This document shows positions 42,925 through 53,240 of a stretch of DNA of 64,000 nt, in pieces. Under the pieces are notes generated by a model that saw nothing but the letters and a program-made list of their open reading frames with translations, was not told the origin of the DNA and made no database searches. Made by a program: the position numbers and the translations under genes. Within the stretch, counting starts at the first letter, position 1; each line of letters begins with the position of its first letter. The DNA is from Catalinimonas alkaloidigena (GTDB lineage: Bacteria > Bacteroidota > Bacteroidia > Cytophagales > Cyclobacteriaceae), in assembly GCF_029504655.1 (NCBI RefSeq), contig NZ_JAQFIL010000001.1, positions 5,151,001 to 5,215,000 on the forward strand, given 5' to 3'.

Positions 42925-44175
42925 TCAAAAAAGAATATGAATGGTATGGGTTTGCTCCTTTTGTTGATAAGTGACTTTCCAGTGATAAGTCTCACAAATC
43001 TTTTGCACCAGTGAAAGCCCCAGGCCCGATGATTCATGACTGGGATTTTCTTTGACGAAACGCTCAAAAAGTTTTTCCGGTGGATTCGTCAAAGCCAGTC
43101 CGGTATTACTGAATTCTAGTCCTTGGTTATCCAGGTAAATATTGATCTCCCCTTCTGCTATATTATGTTTGATAGCGTTGCTCATCAGGTTATTGATGAG
43201 TATGCCTGCAAGGGCTGGATTTATAGGAAATGTCCGCGTATATTCCTCCGAAATAAACTTGATGCTCAGCTGTTTATCGGCAAGCATCTCCTTAAAGTCT
43301 TTCAGGGTGTTGCTGATGACCTCCTTTAAATTGATCTTTTCCAGATGCTTAAACTGCCGGTTTTCAATTTTAGAAAGCAACAGCAGGCTTTGGTTGATTT
43401 TAGAAATGCGGTGAAGCCCCTGGCTGATTTTAGTTACAATTTTAGCGGCTTTCTCCTGCTGAATCTCTTCCTGTAAAAGGTCCAGGTTACTTTTGATGAC
43501 CGCCAGCGGTGTTTGTATTTCATGGGAGGCATTTTCAGTAAATTCTTTTAACCTCAAATAATCTCCGTGGATCTTATCAGTCATTTTTCTGATGGCTGCA
43601 TTAAGCTCCTGAAACTCCTGGATATCGGATTGGGTCTCTTTAACGGCCTGGGGATTATCTAGTTCGTAGCTGCGCAAGAGTTGAATATTTTCATAAAAAC
43701 CTGCCCAAAGTTTTCGTATCTGAAAGTAGTTCACCAGCAAAAGTGCCAAGACCATGAGCATAAACAACAATACCAGAGACACTGTGACTGCAAGCAGTAA
43801 TTTATCAGATTCTATCAAAGACTCCCTAAAAGTGAGCTGAAAAGGCTGACCTTCAAAAGTTTCGTATACGGTGATCTGCCGATAGGGTATCCATTGCCCC
43901 CGGTAGTGGTCCCATAGTACGGTATCCTGGAATGTGCGGGTATCCTGATAAGTATCAACTTGTTTGATTTCAAACTCTACTTCAGCAATATTTTCCAGCG
44001 GTATATCTTGCGCTCTAAGTTCTTCTATCTTCTTTTCTATCTCAAAATCCAGGATTTCAGAGATTTCCTCCCTAATGGCTGCCTGTATCATAAAATAAAA
44101 CATCAGGCCTGCTGTCAGAAATACAGGCGTAGCGAGCAGCAGATAATAGCGGTTGGCCTTAGAGAGCAGCTTCAA
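42925..44175 (-). CDS. Sensor histidine kinase (OmpR-partner type)
   Basis: 416 residues: two membrane helices (about 10-30 and 130-152) around a 100-residue periplasmic sensor, HisKA with ASHEIQTPL (phospho-acceptor His), HATPase boxes ILINNLMSNAIKHN and SGLGLSLVQKI. Overlaps the response-regulator stop by 4 bases. It probably senses metal or envelope stress for the adjacent efflux operon or receptor; that is inferred from position. Confidence 0.92.
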   Translation of the reverse strand: MKLLSKANRYYLLLATPVFLTAGLMFYFMIQAAIREEISEILDFEIEKKIEELRAQDIPLENIAEVEFEIKQVDTYQDTRTFQDTVLWDHYRGQWIPYRQITVYETFEGQPFQLTFRESLIESDKLLLAVTVSLVLLFMLMVLALLLVNYFQIRKLWAGFYENIQLLRSYELDNPQAVKETQSDIQEFQELNAAIRKMTDKIHGDYLRLKEFTENASHEIQTPLAVIKSNLDLLQEEIQQEKAAKIVTKISQGLHRISKINQSLLLLSKIENRQFKHLEKINLKEVISNTLKDFKEMLADKQLSIKFISEEYTRTFPINPALAGILINNLMSNAIKHNIAEGEINIYLDNQGLEFSNTGLALTNPPEKLFERFVKENPSHESSGLGLSLVQKICETYHWKVTYQQKEQTHTIHILF

Positions 44176-44855
44176 TCTTTGACGAATTTATACCCCATTC
44201 CATAAACAGCATGAAGGTAGTGGTTCTGACTATACTGATTCAGCTTTTTCCTCAGGTTTTTGACTTGGGAATAGATGAAATCATAAGAATCGGCTACATC
44301 CATATGGTCACCCCATAAGTGTTCGGCAATAGCCTCTTTGGAAATGACCCGCTGCGCATTGGCCATAAAAAACTCTAACAGTAAATATTCTTTTGGCGTC
44401 AGGTCTACAGCATGGCCATTGACATAAACTTCTTTGCGCTCAGGGATAACCAGTATATCCTGAAAGTTAATTTCATTGTTGCCCTGAAAGTTTCGCCTTC
44501 TAATCAAAGATTTGATGCGGGCGTTTAATTCTGCCAGGTGAAAGGGTTTGGTTAAGTAATCATCAGCACCAATATCTAGTCCTGTGATTTTATCATCCAG
44601 GGAATGTTTTGCCGAAATGATGATGATCCCTGCCAACGAGTAAATTTTCTTTAGCGTGCGGATAATCTCCAATCCATTTCCACCCGGCAAAGTGATATCT
44701 ACCAGAATACAATCATACTCGTACATATTGACTTTCTCCTCGGCGGCCTTATAATCACTTGCAATCTCACAGAGATATTTTTCCTTGCTAAGAAAACTAA
44801 CAATCGCTTCTGATAGTGTAGAGTCATCTTCAATGAGTAGAACCTTCATAAACAA
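44172..44855 (-). CDS. OmpR-family response regulator
   Basis: 227 residues. Receiver with Glu9-Asp10-Asp11, phospho-acceptor in CILVDITLPGGNG and Lys in DYLTKPF, then a winged helix (about 125-225; LTPKEYLLLEFFMANAQRV). Partner of the overlapping kinase gene. Its promoter lies in 44856-45000. Confidence 0.94.
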   Translation of the reverse strand: MFMKVLLIEDDSTLSEAIVSFLSKEKYLCEIASDYKAAEEKVNMYEYDCILVDITLPGGNGLEIIRTLKKIYSLAGIIIISAKHSLDDKITGLDIGADDYLTKPFHLAELNARIKSLIRRRNFQGNNEINFQDILVIPERKEVYVNGHAVDLTPKEYLLLEFFMANAQRVISKEAIAEHLWGDHMDVADSYDFIYSQVKNLRKKLNQYSQNHYLHAVYGMGYKFVKD

Positions 44856-44982
44856 ATATGATTCCTGTTAATATAGTAAGAAAGTGATTTGATCTTGTTG
44901 TTGATTTGATTTTCTTAAAACGATCGTGGCTGTTACACAAATAAAATTTCAGTTCGTATTTAATAATAGTCCATCAATAAGA

Positions 44983-45002
44983 GAACTCATTTACGTGAGT
45001 TC
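44983..45002 (-). terminator. Hairpin at the end of the efflux operon
   Basis: GAACTCA (44983-44989) pairs with TGAGTTC (44996-45002), which includes part of the TolC-family stop codon. On the minus strand TCTTATT follows, a weak T-run, so this may be an inefficient terminator. Confidence 0.45.
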
Positions 45003-46191
45003 ATAGCTGATACTTCAGCAATTCTGCCACAGCCTGCTGATACTCATTTTCCAGTCTCAGATACTTGTCTTCTGCTTCATAGAAATACATGATTTCCATA
45101 AAGAATTCTATGGATGAGATTTCTCCCAAGCGCAAAGCCTTTTCCAGCAATGCGGTATTGTTTAGTTCTGAAAGCAATCCCTCATATTCCTGCAAAGTGT
45201 TCTGTAAAGTCTGCTGTTTCTCATACAATCTGCGAATTGTATAGAGATGCTCAGTCCTTTCTCTTGCCACTGCCTGATTACTCCAATTGATTTGCGCTTG
45301 CGCTAGCTTAATTTTGTTTTTATCTTCCCAAAGTGGAATGGAAATGCCAGCCATAAAGCCATTGTATTGCTGACCTAAGATAGCCTGGTACCGATAACCT
45401 GCCTGAAAAGAAGGTAAAACTAATGCCCGGTTTACTGACAACTGTTCCTGACTGACCTCTTGCTGCTGCTCATAATAATTAAGTGTCGGATCATTGGCTT
45501 CGGTGAGAGGCTCCAGTACCTCAAACTCAGGAATGTTATCCATCTCAGGATAGTTATCGGCAGTAAACAACATTTCTTCCCCTCCATTCAGGGCTGTAAG
45601 CTTTTCTGTCATTTGCACAATCTGACTTTCCAATACTATGAGTTCATTATTCAAATTGAGCCTCAGCAATTTGGCTTTGTTGACTTCCAAGATATTGGCA
45701 TTCCCTTGCGCTAATCTGCGCCCATAATCCCGTACCAATTGCTCAGCATTGCTAAGGCGTTGGTTGAATACAGCCTGTTGTTTACGAGCATAAATTAACT
45801 CCAGGCAAAGCAGTTTGGCTTCCAAAAGCACTTGCTGACGCAATGAATCCAATACAAAAGAGAGTTGGTTGATCTGTGCTTCTGCTAAGTCTTTTTTTCT
45901 GAAATAAACAGAAGGAAAGTCAAAAGCCTGGGATACGGTCAAGTCTTTCTGCGTTCCTGCCTCAGCAGGTGTGCCGGGCAGGTATTCAAAAGCAAGCATT
46001 GGGTTGGGCAGGTAAATATCTGTCTTAAAGGACAAAGCCTGCGCTTCAACGTACTGTCTTCTGGCTTGTAGTGTAGGATTATTTTGCTCCACAGCACGTA
46101 ATACTTCCTCCACGGTGTTTTGTGCCTCTACTTTCCGATTCAAGCCAAAGATTATAGTCAGCAGGATGATAAAAAAACAATATTTTTTCAT
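45001..46191 (-). CDS. TolC-family outer-membrane efflux protein
   Basis: 396 residues from ATG 46191 (signal peptide MKKYCFFIILLTIIFGLNRK followed by VEAQN); an alternative ATG at 46212 overlaps the pump stop. Long helical repeats (about residues 60-210 and 260-390) of the outer-membrane efflux family. Forms the outer channel of the tripartite pump encoded upstream in the same operon. Confidence 0.88.
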   Translation of the reverse strand: MKKYCFFIILLTIIFGLNRKVEAQNTVEEVLRAVEQNNPTLQARRQYVEAQALSFKTDIYLPNPMLAFEYLPGTPAEAGTQKDLTVSQAFDFPSVYFRKKDLAEAQINQLSFVLDSLRQQVLLEAKLLCLELIYARKQQAVFNQRLSNAEQLVRDYGRRLAQGNANILEVNKAKLLRLNLNNELIVLESQIVQMTEKLTALNGGEEMLFTADNYPEMDNIPEFEVLEPLTEANDPTLNYYEQQQEVSQEQLSVNRALVLPSFQAGYRYQAILGQQYNGFMAGISIPLWEDKNKIKLAQAQINWSNQAVARERTEHLYTIRRLYEKQQTLQNTLQEYEGLLSELNNTALLEKALRLGEISSIEFFMEIMYFYEAEDKYLRLENEYQQAVAELLKYQL

Positions 46192-46208
46192 AGCATAGGA
46201 TGCGTTAA

Positions 46209-49200
46209 TCATGCGTATTTTTTGCGGTAGAGCAGAAAGAACACTGCCGGAATGACGGCCAGGTTAAGCAGGGTAGCACTGAGTAAACCTCCCAATATCA
46301 CCACTGCCATAGGGCTTTGTATTTCATTGCCTGCTTCTGCCCCGGATAAGGCCAGAGGAATCAGGGCCAGCCCCGTAGTAAAAGCAGTCATTAGAATGGG
46401 ATTCAGCCTGTCCAGAGAACCTTCAATCAGGGTTTCATACAGGTTTTTTCCTTCAATGAGCAGACTTTGGTAATGCGAAATAAGCAATATGCCATTACGG
46501 GTGGCAATGCCAAACAAACTGATAAAACCAATGGTGGAAGCAATGGATACGATACCGGAAGTAAAAAAGACAATGATCACCCCACCAATGAGTGCTAGTG
46601 GCAGATTAAGCAGTACAATCCCGGATAACGTCAGATCATTAAACTCTAGATAGAGTAAGAGAAAGATAATGATCATAGCAGCAATAGAAGCCAGGAGAAG
46701 TAAACGGGAAGCATTGGCCTCACTTTCAAACTGTCCACCATATTCTATCCTGTATTCCTGAGGTAGTTCTACATTTTCAGCAATGCGCTGCTGAATCTCA
46801 TTGACTACTCCTCTTAAATCTCTTCCTGAGACATTGGCGGATACTACCACTTTACGCTGTACATCTTCCCGGTTGACGTTATACGGACTACCGGCTACAC
46901 TGACATCAGCTACATAATAGAGGGGTATTTTTTTACCTTCATAAGTATCCAGTGGGGCATTGCGGATACTTTCCAAATCACCACGGCTCTCCTCTTCATA
47001 GCGCAGGACCAGATCAAAGCTTTGCTGTCCTTCATACACTTGAGAAACTGTTTCTCCCGCAAAAGCCACGTCTACAAAGTCCATGAGTTCCTGCATACGG
47101 ATACCATATTTGGCCAGCAGTGCACGTTTGGGTTTAATCCTGAGTTGAGGCACTTCTATCTGCTGCTCTACATTCAGGTCTACCAATCCTTCCACCCCTT
47201 CAATTTGCGTTTGAATTTCATTACCCAGGTTGAATAAGCGAGAAAGGTCAGGACCGAAGATTTTGATGGCGATATTGGCTCTTGTGCCGGAGAGCATATG
47301 GTCAATGCGGTGGGCAATAGGCTGGCCTATGGTAATATTAGCCCCCGGCACTACACTGAGCTTTTCCCTTAAGTCTGATAGAAAGGCTTCTTCTGAGCGA
47401 TCCTGCAAAACAAAGGGTGCATCCACTTCAGAGGCATTGACCCCTTGCGCATGTTCATCCAGTTCTGCCCGGCCCGTACGGCGTGAAGTGACCTCAATCT
47501 CAGGCATGGAAAGCAGTATCTCTTCCACCAGTGTACCGGTTTTATCTGATTCTTCTAATGAAATTCCAGGAGGCGTCACTACGCTGATCACTAACGAGCC
47601 TTCGTTAAATTCAGGCAGGAAACTTCTGCCCAGCTGCGTCATCATCACCAGTGCTACTGCAAAAAGCACTAGCGTACCCGCCAGCACTGCTTTGGGCAAT
47701 TTCAGTACGCGTTCCAGCACCCAGCGGTAACGGTGAGATAACCAGCGTTCTACTTTACTACCTTCCGCCTGTTTGAGGAGGCGGTCCCTATTCTTGAGCA
47801 GATAGCTGCTCAGTACCGGAGTAAGGGTTACGGCTACCAGCAAAGAAGTCAGTACGGCGGTGATAAAAGAGATTCCTAAAGGACGCAGCAGTCGCCCTTC
47901 CATCCCGGAAAGGAAAAACAAAGGAATGAAGGCTACAATGATGATCAGCGTAGCAATCATGATGGAGTTTCTGATCTCTTTGGATGCCTGATAGACAATT
48001 TGTACGACTGGCATACGCTCAGCTTCAGACTTTCGGGCATTCTCCCGCAGTCGTTTATAGATATTCTCCACATCTATGATGGCGTCATCTACCAGCACCC
48101 CAATGGCAATGGCCATCCCTCCCAGACTCATGGTATTGATGGTCAATCCCAATAGCTTAAGTACAATGATGGTCACAAACAAAGAGAGCGGAATAGCCAG
48201 CAGAGAAATGATGGTAGTCCGAAAGTTGAGCAGAAACAGAAAGAGCACCAGCGTTACAAAAAAGGCTCCTTCCAGCAGGGTTCTTTGTAGATTGTCAATG
48301 GAAGCCTGGATGAAGTTGGCCTGCCGGAAGATGTGGGTATTGATGTTAACCCCTTCAGGAAGTTGCGTCTGCATATCCGCCAGTTCTGAGTCTATGCGCT
48401 CGGTGAGTTCCAGCGTATTGGTTTCAGGTTGTTTGAGCACGGTCAAAATCACCGCATCTTCTCCTTTCATGGAACCATCCCCGATCTTGGGAGCAGCGCC
48501 GATGGTGAGTTCAGCCACATCAGCGATGGTGACTGGCGTTTGGTCTACTACTTTGATGACAGATTGCCCCATCTCAGGAAGCGCAGTGGTTTTCCCTTCT
48601 CCACGGATGATGTATTGATTACCGTATTCATTCAAAAAGCCCCCGGAAGCATTCACATTGGCTCCGGCCACTGCTTCTTCCAGTTCTGAGAAAGTGACAC
48701 CATAATACTTCATCCGTTCCGGTGAGGCCAGTACCTGATACTGCTTATAATCTCCTCCAATGACAACTACTTGAGAAACTCCACCTACCGATAACAAACG
48801 TTTCCGGATGGTCCAGTCAGAAAGGGTGCGCAGTTCCATGGGGGAAACTTCATCAGAACTCACACTAATAAGCATAATCTCTCCCATGATAGAAGATACC
48901 GGTGCCAGCACCGGACTTCCGATACCCGGGGGCAGGTTTTCTTCTACCTGAGTAAGCTTTTCGCTGACAATCTGCCTGGCTCGGTAGATTTCCGTTCCCC
49001 ATTCAAATTCTGCCCATACGATGGAAATCCCCATCGCAGAAGAAGAGCGTATCCTGCGTACATTGGGAGCCCCATTGAGTGCAGATTCTATCTGATAACT
49101 CACCAAACGTTCCACTTCTTCAGTAGCCATACCATGTGCTTCGGTAAGCACGGTTACGGTGGGAGCAGTGAGGTCAGGAAAGACATCCACATCCATTTCA

Positions 49201-49295
49201 AGGGCAATGACCGTACCGGCTACAGAAACTGCCAGTGCCAGAAAAAGGACCAGCAGGCGGTTTTGTAAAGATGCATTGATAATTCTATTCAGCAT
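46209..49295 (-). CDS. CusA/CzcA-family heavy-metal RND efflux pump
   Basis: 1028 residues with the RND layout: first helix at about 12-32, large periplasmic loops, and two groups of membrane helices. The helix-4 proton relay reads IGVLVDDAIIDVENIYKRL, where Asp and Glu residues match heavy-metal RND pumps. FLPEFNEGSLVISVVTPPG is family-typical. Likely exports Cu, Ag, Zn, Co or Cd; the metal cannot be fixed from sequence. Neighbouring His-rich genes support a metal role. Confidence 0.93.
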   Translation of the reverse strand: MLNRIINASLQNRLLVLFLALAVSVAGTVIALEMDVDVFPDLTAPTVTVLTEAHGMATEEVERLVSYQIESALNGAPNVRRIRSSSAMGISIVWAEFEWGTEIYRARQIVSEKLTQVEENLPPGIGSPVLAPVSSIMGEIMLISVSSDEVSPMELRTLSDWTIRKRLLSVGGVSQVVVIGGDYKQYQVLASPERMKYYGVTFSELEEAVAGANVNASGGFLNEYGNQYIIRGEGKTTALPEMGQSVIKVVDQTPVTIADVAELTIGAAPKIGDGSMKGEDAVILTVLKQPETNTLELTERIDSELADMQTQLPEGVNINTHIFRQANFIQASIDNLQRTLLEGAFFVTLVLFLFLLNFRTTIISLLAIPLSLFVTIIVLKLLGLTINTMSLGGMAIAIGVLVDDAIIDVENIYKRLRENARKSEAERMPVVQIVYQASKEIRNSIMIATLIIIVAFIPLFFLSGMEGRLLRPLGISFITAVLTSLLVAVTLTPVLSSYLLKNRDRLLKQAEGSKVERWLSHRYRWVLERVLKLPKAVLAGTLVLFAVALVMMTQLGRSFLPEFNEGSLVISVVTPPGISLEESDKTGTLVEEILLSMPEIEVTSRRTGRAELDEHAQGVNASEVDAPFVLQDRSEEAFLSDLREKLSVVPGANITIGQPIAHRIDHMLSGTRANIAIKIFGPDLSRLFNLGNEIQTQIEGVEGLVDLNVEQQIEVPQLRIKPKRALLAKYGIRMQELMDFVDVAFAGETVSQVYEGQQSFDLVLRYEEESRGDLESIRNAPLDTYEGKKIPLYYVADVSVAGSPYNVNREDVQRKVVVSANVSGRDLRGVVNEIQQRIAENVELPQEYRIEYGGQFESEANASRLLLLASIAAMIIIFLLLYLEFNDLTLSGIVLLNLPLALIGGVIIVFFTSGIVSIASTIGFISLFGIATRNGILLISHYQSLLIEGKNLYETLIEGSLDRLNPILMTAFTTGLALIPLALSGAEAGNEIQSPMAVVILGGLLSATLLNLAVIPAVFFLLYRKKYA

Positions 49296-49307
49296 AGCTG
49301 TTCTGCT

Positions 49308-50813
49308 TTAGTGGGAATGACCATGCGCCGGTACAGAAGAAGACATAGAAGCCATTTTGACCTGATAGGCCCCTTGTGTAACCACCATAGCCCCCGGAGC
49401 TATGCCTTTTAACACTTGTACCTGCAATCCATCATCAGCACCCAACCGAACTTCTCTTTTGGCAAAAGACTCACCGCTGATCTGTTCATAGACATAATAG
49501 GTGCCGTAGTCTTCCATCAGTGCTGATTTGGGGATGACCAGTACATTCTCCAGGGTTTGGGTTTTGAGGTAAAGCTCCAGAAATGAACCGGAAAGCAGAT
49601 TTCCCTGATTATCAAGCTCAAAGTAGACTGGCAGATAATGCGCATCTCCTCCGGCACTCTTTCCATAGGATAGCAGCTTACCATTAAAGCTGTCCAGATC
49701 ATGTACCTGCTCCTGATAAGAAGTCTTGAAATTGGCTGAACGTATCTGGGGAAGCTTCTGAAAGTACTTTTGGGATACTTCTCCTTTGATCATCAGCCGC
49801 TGATCTTGTGAAATAGTAGCCAATGGAGCACCGCTGTTGACATAAGCTCCTTCTTCTACCAGTATATTTTTGATAAACCCCAGGATAGGTGACTGTATCT
49901 GTTGGCCTTGAGTGCCGTAATTATTCGCCAGATTATTATAATTGGCCTGGGCGACTTCAAAATCTGCTTTGATCTCCTGAAAGTTTTTTCTTGAAATGAT
50001 CTGATCTTCTACCAGTGCCTGTGCTCTTTCATAATCGGCCTGTGCCCGTTCATATTCAGCCCTTGCCTGTTGCAGGCGGGTGCCAAGGTTGTTTTCGGTA
50101 AAACCCGCAGACTGAATATTGAAAATTCTTTCCCCATTTTGCACAGGCTTACCTACTACGATCTGAGAACCTGCAAAAGTAACATTACCGCTGGTCCGGG
50201 CATTAATCACTCTTTCTTCCCCTGGCACGGGCATGATCTGCCCGGAAGTTTTGATTACTTCATGGATGTCTCTTTTCTCGACAGCCTTTACCTGAAAATT
50301 TACTTTCCAGGCTTGCTCTTTCAAGAAAGTGACTTCTCCTTCCTCCTGTTCGGGGGCATGCTCCACAGCCTCTTCGGTAGTGGCATATACTTCCAGTGAA
50401 TCAATGATAATACGCTCCTGCATACCAGGCGCATTCAATTCAAAAATAAGCCGGGCTTGCCCTGCCTGTTTGGGCTGTAAGGCAGGGTTGAAGATCCCGG
50501 GTGAAGAAGGCGCATCCACCTTTTGACGTATGCCCTTATCTCCCTGCACCAGGCTCACGGTTACTGAACCTTCAGTGACCGGTTTATAATCTTCTAATCG
50601 GGTAAAGTGCGCGGCAAAAGAGCTGAGCTGTCCCACTATCAAAGGCTGGAATTCTACAAACAGCTCCAAACTATCGGTCCATACGGTATAGGATAAAGCC
50701 TCAGCACCATGTTCGTGCCCGCCTTCTCCATGCGTATGTTCCTCATCTGGGCTGAGCTGGCAACCATAACCCAAAAGGGCTATGGCCACCAGAAACCATA
50801 TTGGCTTATACAT
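49308..50813 (-). CDS. RND periplasmic adaptor lipoprotein
   Basis: 501 residues. The lipobox YGC (Cys about 18) is followed by the His-rich segment HTHGEGGHEHG, then a beta-sandwich domain, barrel-sandwich hybrid, alpha-hairpin (about 235-300; LQQARAEYERAQADYERAQA) and C-terminal beta domains, ending HGHSH. It bridges pump and TolC. The extra N-terminal domain and terminal histidines fit metal capture. Confidence 0.9.
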   Translation of the reverse strand: MYKPIWFLVAIALLGYGCQLSPDEEHTHGEGGHEHGAEALSYTVWTDSLELFVEFQPLIVGQLSSFAAHFTRLEDYKPVTEGSVTVSLVQGDKGIRQKVDAPSSPGIFNPALQPKQAGQARLIFELNAPGMQERIIIDSLEVYATTEEAVEHAPEQEEGEVTFLKEQAWKVNFQVKAVEKRDIHEVIKTSGQIMPVPGEERVINARTSGNVTFAGSQIVVGKPVQNGERIFNIQSAGFTENNLGTRLQQARAEYERAQADYERAQALVEDQIISRKNFQEIKADFEVAQANYNNLANNYGTQGQQIQSPILGFIKNILVEEGAYVNSGAPLATISQDQRLMIKGEVSQKYFQKLPQIRSANFKTSYQEQVHDLDSFNGKLLSYGKSAGGDAHYLPVYFELDNQGNLLSGSFLELYLKTQTLENVLVIPKSALMEDYGTYYVYEQISGESFAKREVRLGADDGLQVQVLKGIAPGAMVVTQGAYQVKMASMSSSVPAHGHSH

Positions 50814-50837
50814 GATAAAAATAATTTTTAGGTGCGC

Positions 50838-51063
50838 TTAATGATCATGATCCTCTCCGTCCTCATGCATCTGTTCGTGATGCGTAGAGTCGGATACACT
50901 GAACTCTTCCTGCTCATGATCTTCATGATCGGCATGGGTAGAACCATCTTCGTGAGTATGGGTGCCTTCATCATGGCTATGTCCATGATCATCAAGTAGA
51001 TGTACCAGTGCAGGCAGATAGGTATAGAATTGATAGTAAAGCGATATATAAGAAGCTTTTCAT
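50838..51063 (-). pseudogene. His-rich lipoprotein with a one-base frameshift
   Basis: ATG at 51063-51061 gives MKSFLYIALLSILYLSACTG, a good SPII signal with lipobox LSAC, but hits TGA at 50994-50992 after 23 codons. Shifting by one base opens DDHGHSHDEGTHTHEDGSTH and on, a His/Asp/Glu-rich metal-binding tail ending HDH at 50838. The two halves clearly belong together. Either the gene is recently broken, or it is a sequencing error, or the short site TCTACTTGAT allows recoding. Lies at the head of the RND efflux operon. Confidence 0.65.
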
Positions 51064-51146
51064 TTTCTTAAAAATTTGAATGTTAAAACAAGGGAATAGA
51101 AAAGACAGACCTTTACCTGTAATGTGATAAAGATCCCATGCAACAT

Positions 51147-51587
51147 TTAAGAAAATGAAGGAGGGCCACGGCGGGAAGTAGTGTTGAGATATAAAAGTTG
51201 AAGTGCTTTATGGTGTTGCCATTCGGGAGGCTTGGGAATCTTGAATAAAAGAAAGAGGCTCCAGGCAATGCTATAGAGCAGGAATAACAGGACCGCTACC
51301 AGAGGAACAAACAAGCTTTTGTTACTGGTAAAGTCGGTAAAATGGTTTACTCCCAGATTGGCATGCGCCAGTAAGCTGGTTAGACCCAGAAGCGAATCTG
51401 TATCTTCTGAAGAATTATTCTCTGAACTTTCGCCGTGATGATGATGTGATCCATCACTATGATGATGCGTTACGGAATGATCCACCTCTTCTGCTTCAAT
51501 ATGTACATGAGGTATAGCATTATGCAACAATACACCTGCATAAAGAATAAGCATCAAAGTACTTGCTATGGTAGATCGCCAGTTCAT
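51147..51587 (-). CDS. His-rich small membrane protein of the efflux operon
   Basis: 146 residues from ATG 51587 (an upstream in-frame Met at 51626 is less likely). One N-terminal hydrophobic helix, an exposed metal-binding segment (HHHSDGSHHHHGE), a second hydrophobic helix (about 90-115). Probably a periplasmic metal buffer or sensor at the head of the Cus-like operon. Family unnamed to me. Confidence 0.7.
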   Translation of the reverse strand: MNWRSTIASTLMLILYAGVLLHNAIPHVHIEAEEVDHSVTHHHSDGSHHHHGESSENNSSEDTDSLLGLTSLLAHANLGVNHFTDFTSNKSLFVPLVAVLLFLLYSIAWSLFLLFKIPKPPEWQHHKALQLLYLNTTSRRGPPSFS

Positions 51588-51830
51588 TAAGCCAAAGATA
51601 AAATAATTTTCCTGACTTAAGGACATTTCATGCTCTTCTTTCTCTTACAGTAAAAGCTAACTGATATGGATAAATTTGATTTGGGAGCTTAAGTAAGAAA
51701 AGTATATTAATTTTTATCGTACAGCAAAGAGGCCAAAGACCACAAAAGCTGACAGCCCAAATGATCAGTATGATTACTTTCCATTAATGACTAAGGCTAT
51801 CAGCACGCTGAGGGCTGGAAGAACCTGGCC

Positions 51831-53240
51831 TTATTTATCTTTTTCAACCATCATATATACCTTACCTGAATGGCCGCTTGGACCTTCCGTATCAGAAGTT
51901 AATATGTAGACTTCCCCTTTGGAATTTTGTCCAAAGCCTAACAAGTAAGAGTTCAAATCACCAGTGGGTGTGTTAGTAAATTCTATCTGATGGAAATCCC
52001 ATAGCCCTGCACTCCCTTTGGGTTTTGCTATGAACACCAATCCATTAGGTGCTTCATGAGTGGCACTCCAGGTACCAAAAATATACTGGCCGTTCCATTT
52101 TGGTAATTCATCTCCCCTGTAAACATATCCCGCCACTACCACAAGACCTAAACCACCAGGTTGTTTAGAATTTTTAAATTCAATGACAGGATCAATCAGC
52201 GGATCTCCTTCCGGATCGGTATCCGGGCAATCAGCAGGAACATGTTCAGGGTTTTCTGCATCAAAGCAGTGGGAGCCTTCTTTTACATTCCAACCATAGT
52301 TGCCTCCTTTTCTTACAATGCTTACTTCCTCCCATAGTTCCTGCCCTGCATCACCTGCAAATAGTTGGTGGCGGCCTTCCATGTCAAAGGAAAAGCGATA
52401 CGGATTCCGGAAGCCATAGGCATAAATCTCATCCAGTCCTTCCTTATCTACAAAAGGATTATCAGCCGGTATGCCATAAGGATCACCACCATCCACATCA
52501 ATCCTCAGGATATTACCCAGCAGGTTTTCTGTGATATCCTGTCCATTACCACCAGCATTATCTTCGTACCAGTCATCTACATGGCCCATGCCCTCATCAT
52601 CCCGATTGCCACCATCGCCTACAGAGATGTAGAGATAGCCATCCATAGGCCCGAAGACCAGTGTGCCGGCGTTATGATTTGAGTAAGGGAAGTCAAAATG
52701 TAAGAGGGTCTTCTCCGAATTAGGATCAGCCATCAAAGGTGCTGCCGAGGCGGTGAACTCAGATACATAATTGGTATGGTCCCAATCATCAGGAGCCTCT
52801 GCCCGCAGCGGTGCGCTGTAGTAAACATATAATTTACCGTTGCTGAGATGGTCGGGATGCAGGGCTAATCCCAGCAGCCCTCTCTCATCGTAATGCTCAT
52901 TGAGCTCTACTAATTTGTCGCGGATATCTAAGAAAGGCTCTTCCCGGAGTGTCCCATCCGGCATCACTACCCGAATCAGGCCAATTTGATCCACAACAAG
53001 TAATCTTCCGCTGCCATCAGGTACCTCAGTGACCATAACTGGCGCGGTGAGTCCTTCAGCAACCAGTTCAAGAGCTGGTTTTTTTGCCTTGTCTTTTTTG
53101 TCATCCAGCACATCTTCCAAGTCATCTATAAAGCGACAGCCTGATATACAAGCAAAGACAGCAAAAATGACAAATAGTTTGGTAGCTGTTGATCGATAAG
53201 TAATAGCCCCGGGTTCGTTGTTTAGTGCATAGTTCCTCAT
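51831..53240 (-). CDS. PQQ-dependent sugar dehydrogenase-like lipoprotein
   Basis: 469 residues: lipobox ISGC (Cys about 35), then the six-bladed beta-propeller of the glucose/sorbosone dehydrogenase family (GLTAPVMVTEVPDGSGRLLV, ERGLLGLALHPDH, FPYSNHNAGTLVFGPMDGYL, YAYGFRNPYRFSFD, GDAGQELWEEV). Catalytic His in SNHNAG fits. The family oxidises sugars with PQQ, but many members, especially in this phylum, have unknown substrates. Stands alone. Confidence 0.88.
   Translation of the reverse strand: MRNYALNNEPGAITYRSTATKLFVIFAVFACISGCRFIDDLEDVLDDKKDKAKKPALELVAEGLTAPVMVTEVPDGSGRLLVVDQIGLIRVVMPDGTLREEPFLDIRDKLVELNEHYDERGLLGLALHPDHLSNGKLYVYYSAPLRAEAPDDWDHTNYVSEFTASAAPLMADPNSEKTLLHFDFPYSNHNAGTLVFGPMDGYLYISVGDGGNRDDEGMGHVDDWYEDNAGGNGQDITENLLGNILRIDVDGGDPYGIPADNPFVDKEGLDEIYAYGFRNPYRFSFDMEGRHQLFAGDAGQELWEEVSIVRKGGNYGWNVKEGSHCFDAENPEHVPADCPDTDPEGDPLIDPVIEFKNSKQPGGLGLVVVAGYVYRGDELPKWNGQYIFGTWSATHEAPNGLVFIAKPKGSAGLWDFHQIEFTNTPTGDLNSYLLGFGQNSKGEVYILTSDTEGPSGHSGKVYMMVEKDK

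Noticed and set aside
40437..43067. Longer TonB-receptor frame
   Set aside because: The first 70 codons are not a signal peptide; a clear signal peptide begins at 42857.
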